The notes beneath the pieces were generated by a model, which was given only the letters and a program-made list of their open reading frames with translations, did no database searches and had not been told where the DNA came from. Made by a program: the position numbers and the translations under genes. Shown piece by piece: positions 63,051-64,000 of a stretch of 64,000 nt of DNA; position 1 is the first letter of the stretch, and every line of letters starts with the position of its first letter. Source of the stretch: Karstenula rhodostoma CBS 690.94 (lineage: Eukaryota; Ascomycota; Dothideomycetes; Pleosporales; Didymosphaeriaceae). Where the stretch lies: contig MU001494.1 in assembly GCA_010093485.1 (NCBI GenBank), positions 188,758 to 252,757 on the forward strand, in the 5' to 3' direction.

Positions 63051-64000
63051 TTACCTTAGGTAGGATAAGCCCAATCCTATATGAATATTAGTATAATTAG
63101 CGTATAAACTATACCTCAGCTCTTTTTAATATTTATAAAAAGAGCTATAAAACTAGAATAAATAGAAAAAGAAATAGATAAAGAAAAAGTAAATACTATA
63201 CCTTTAGTAGTAAGCTAAAATATAGAATCCTACTATTATAATTATAGGGAGTACACTAGAAAGTAATATAATAAAGGACGGTACTAACTATAGGAAATAA
63301 AAGGTTAGTTATTATAATTATAATAGAACTAGACTAGAAGAAAAGAAAGAATTATATATAAAATATTAGTAATAGAGATAAAACTAATAGGTACTTATAT
63401 ATAAACTTATAAGATAGCTTATATTATAAATTATATAACTATAATTCTACTAAAAATATAAAATTCTAAAAATACTAAATTTTAGTAAAAGTAGAGTAAA
63501 TATTTTTACTAAAAGAATAGAATCTATAGAAGTAGATTAGAAAATTCTAAAATAGTAAGAATTAGAATAATTAATATATAATTTAAAAGAATTTCTATAT
63601 AATTCCTATTCTTTATAGTTAATTTAAAATATTATTTAGAAATAGCTTACTTTTATACTTTAATTAAAGCTATTTATATATATATAAATATTTAGTTTTC
63701 TCTTAATATTATTATATTATATTTTATTATAATATAGAATTATTATTTAACTTTATATTTACTTTTATTATATCTTATTCTTTAAATAATCCTTAAGATA
63801 TAAATTTAAATTAAATATATAAAAAATCTCTTATAATATTTTAACTACTTAAAGATTTAAGTTAATATAGTATTATTAAATATATCTATTAGCTTAAGGG
63901 GCTTTAAAATAAATACTATTTTAGATCTAGCTAGTAACTTAATAACTCTCTTAGTAGTATAAACTAAGAAGGTAGAATAATTTAAAATATAGCTAGCTAT
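63051..64000. repeat. AT-rich, RIP-like block running off the window
   Basis: From about 63050 the composition switches abruptly to A/T in most positions, with dense TA steps and hardly any CG or CA/TG context, and no open frame. This texture is typical of repeats mutated by repeat-induced point mutation in ascomycetes. No terminal repeat or transposon domain can be read through the mutations. It continues past the right edge. Confidence 0.75.

Overview
The window is fungal nuclear DNA. Genes carry many short introns (about 48-110 nt) with GT..CTAAC/CTGAC..AG signals. The gene set is typical of filamentous ascomycetes (Pezizomycotina): a Yap1-type bZIP, Zn2Cys6 regulators, a PTH11-like membrane protein, GH16/GH17 glucanases, a CVNH lectin and PAN2. 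One intron-containing tRNA-Lys(CUU) is present. AT-rich, RIP-like sequence at the right edge and one small AT-rich island point to repeat-induced point mutation. A dothideomycete is my best guess, from general gene character only.

Layout. 0-9.8 kb: a 5'-truncated EamA transporter, a six-exon reticulon, a PTH11-like 7TM protein and a JmjC protein. 11.9-18.7 kb, all on the minus strand: a secreted GH16 enzyme, a GPI-type fasciclin protein and a Zn2Cys6 factor. 19.4-29.3 kb: a glyoxalase-like protein, an SPF30-like Tudor splicing factor, YAP1, a hydrolase remnant, then a divergent pair of probable mitochondrial enzymes (SIRT5-like sirtuin and ICP55). 29.7-33.6 kb: PAN2 in seven exons. 42.6-51.6 kb: two MFS transporters, an LSB1/PIN3 homologue with a duplicated terminal exon, an SDR and a divergent Zn2Cys6 factor. 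52.6-62.3 kb: a secreted GH17 enzyme, a RING-H2 protein, a vacuolar-type amino acid transporter, a membrane protein with a GC-AG intron, a small secreted protein, tRNA-Lys, an F-box-like remnant and a CVNH lectin. AT-rich sequence follows from about 63.05 kb.

The outstanding feature lies between PAN2 and the first MFS gene, 33.7-42.34 kb. This 8.6 kb has no convincing protein gene. It is a repeat-spacer array with a period of about 46 bp. A degenerate repeat of about 25-30 nt begins (C/T)ATGG and ends TCTAAAA. Between repeats sits a variable segment of 16-20 nt, most often 18. I delimited about 65 such spacers by hand and noticed no two alike. The array is divided into about 20 modules. Many start with a core-promoter-like leader: TATAAATA, then about 32-36 nt to CTTCACACTA, then about 20-40 nt to a conserved GACTAAAA that abuts the first spacer. 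In neighbouring modules the leaders and repeats are clearly related while spacers at the same position are not. The last spacer slot holds (TTAGGG)3. The structure is read directly from the sequence; its function is unknown. A promoter-driven array giving short or processed RNAs is one hypothesis, and a strongly diverged minisatellite is the main alternative.
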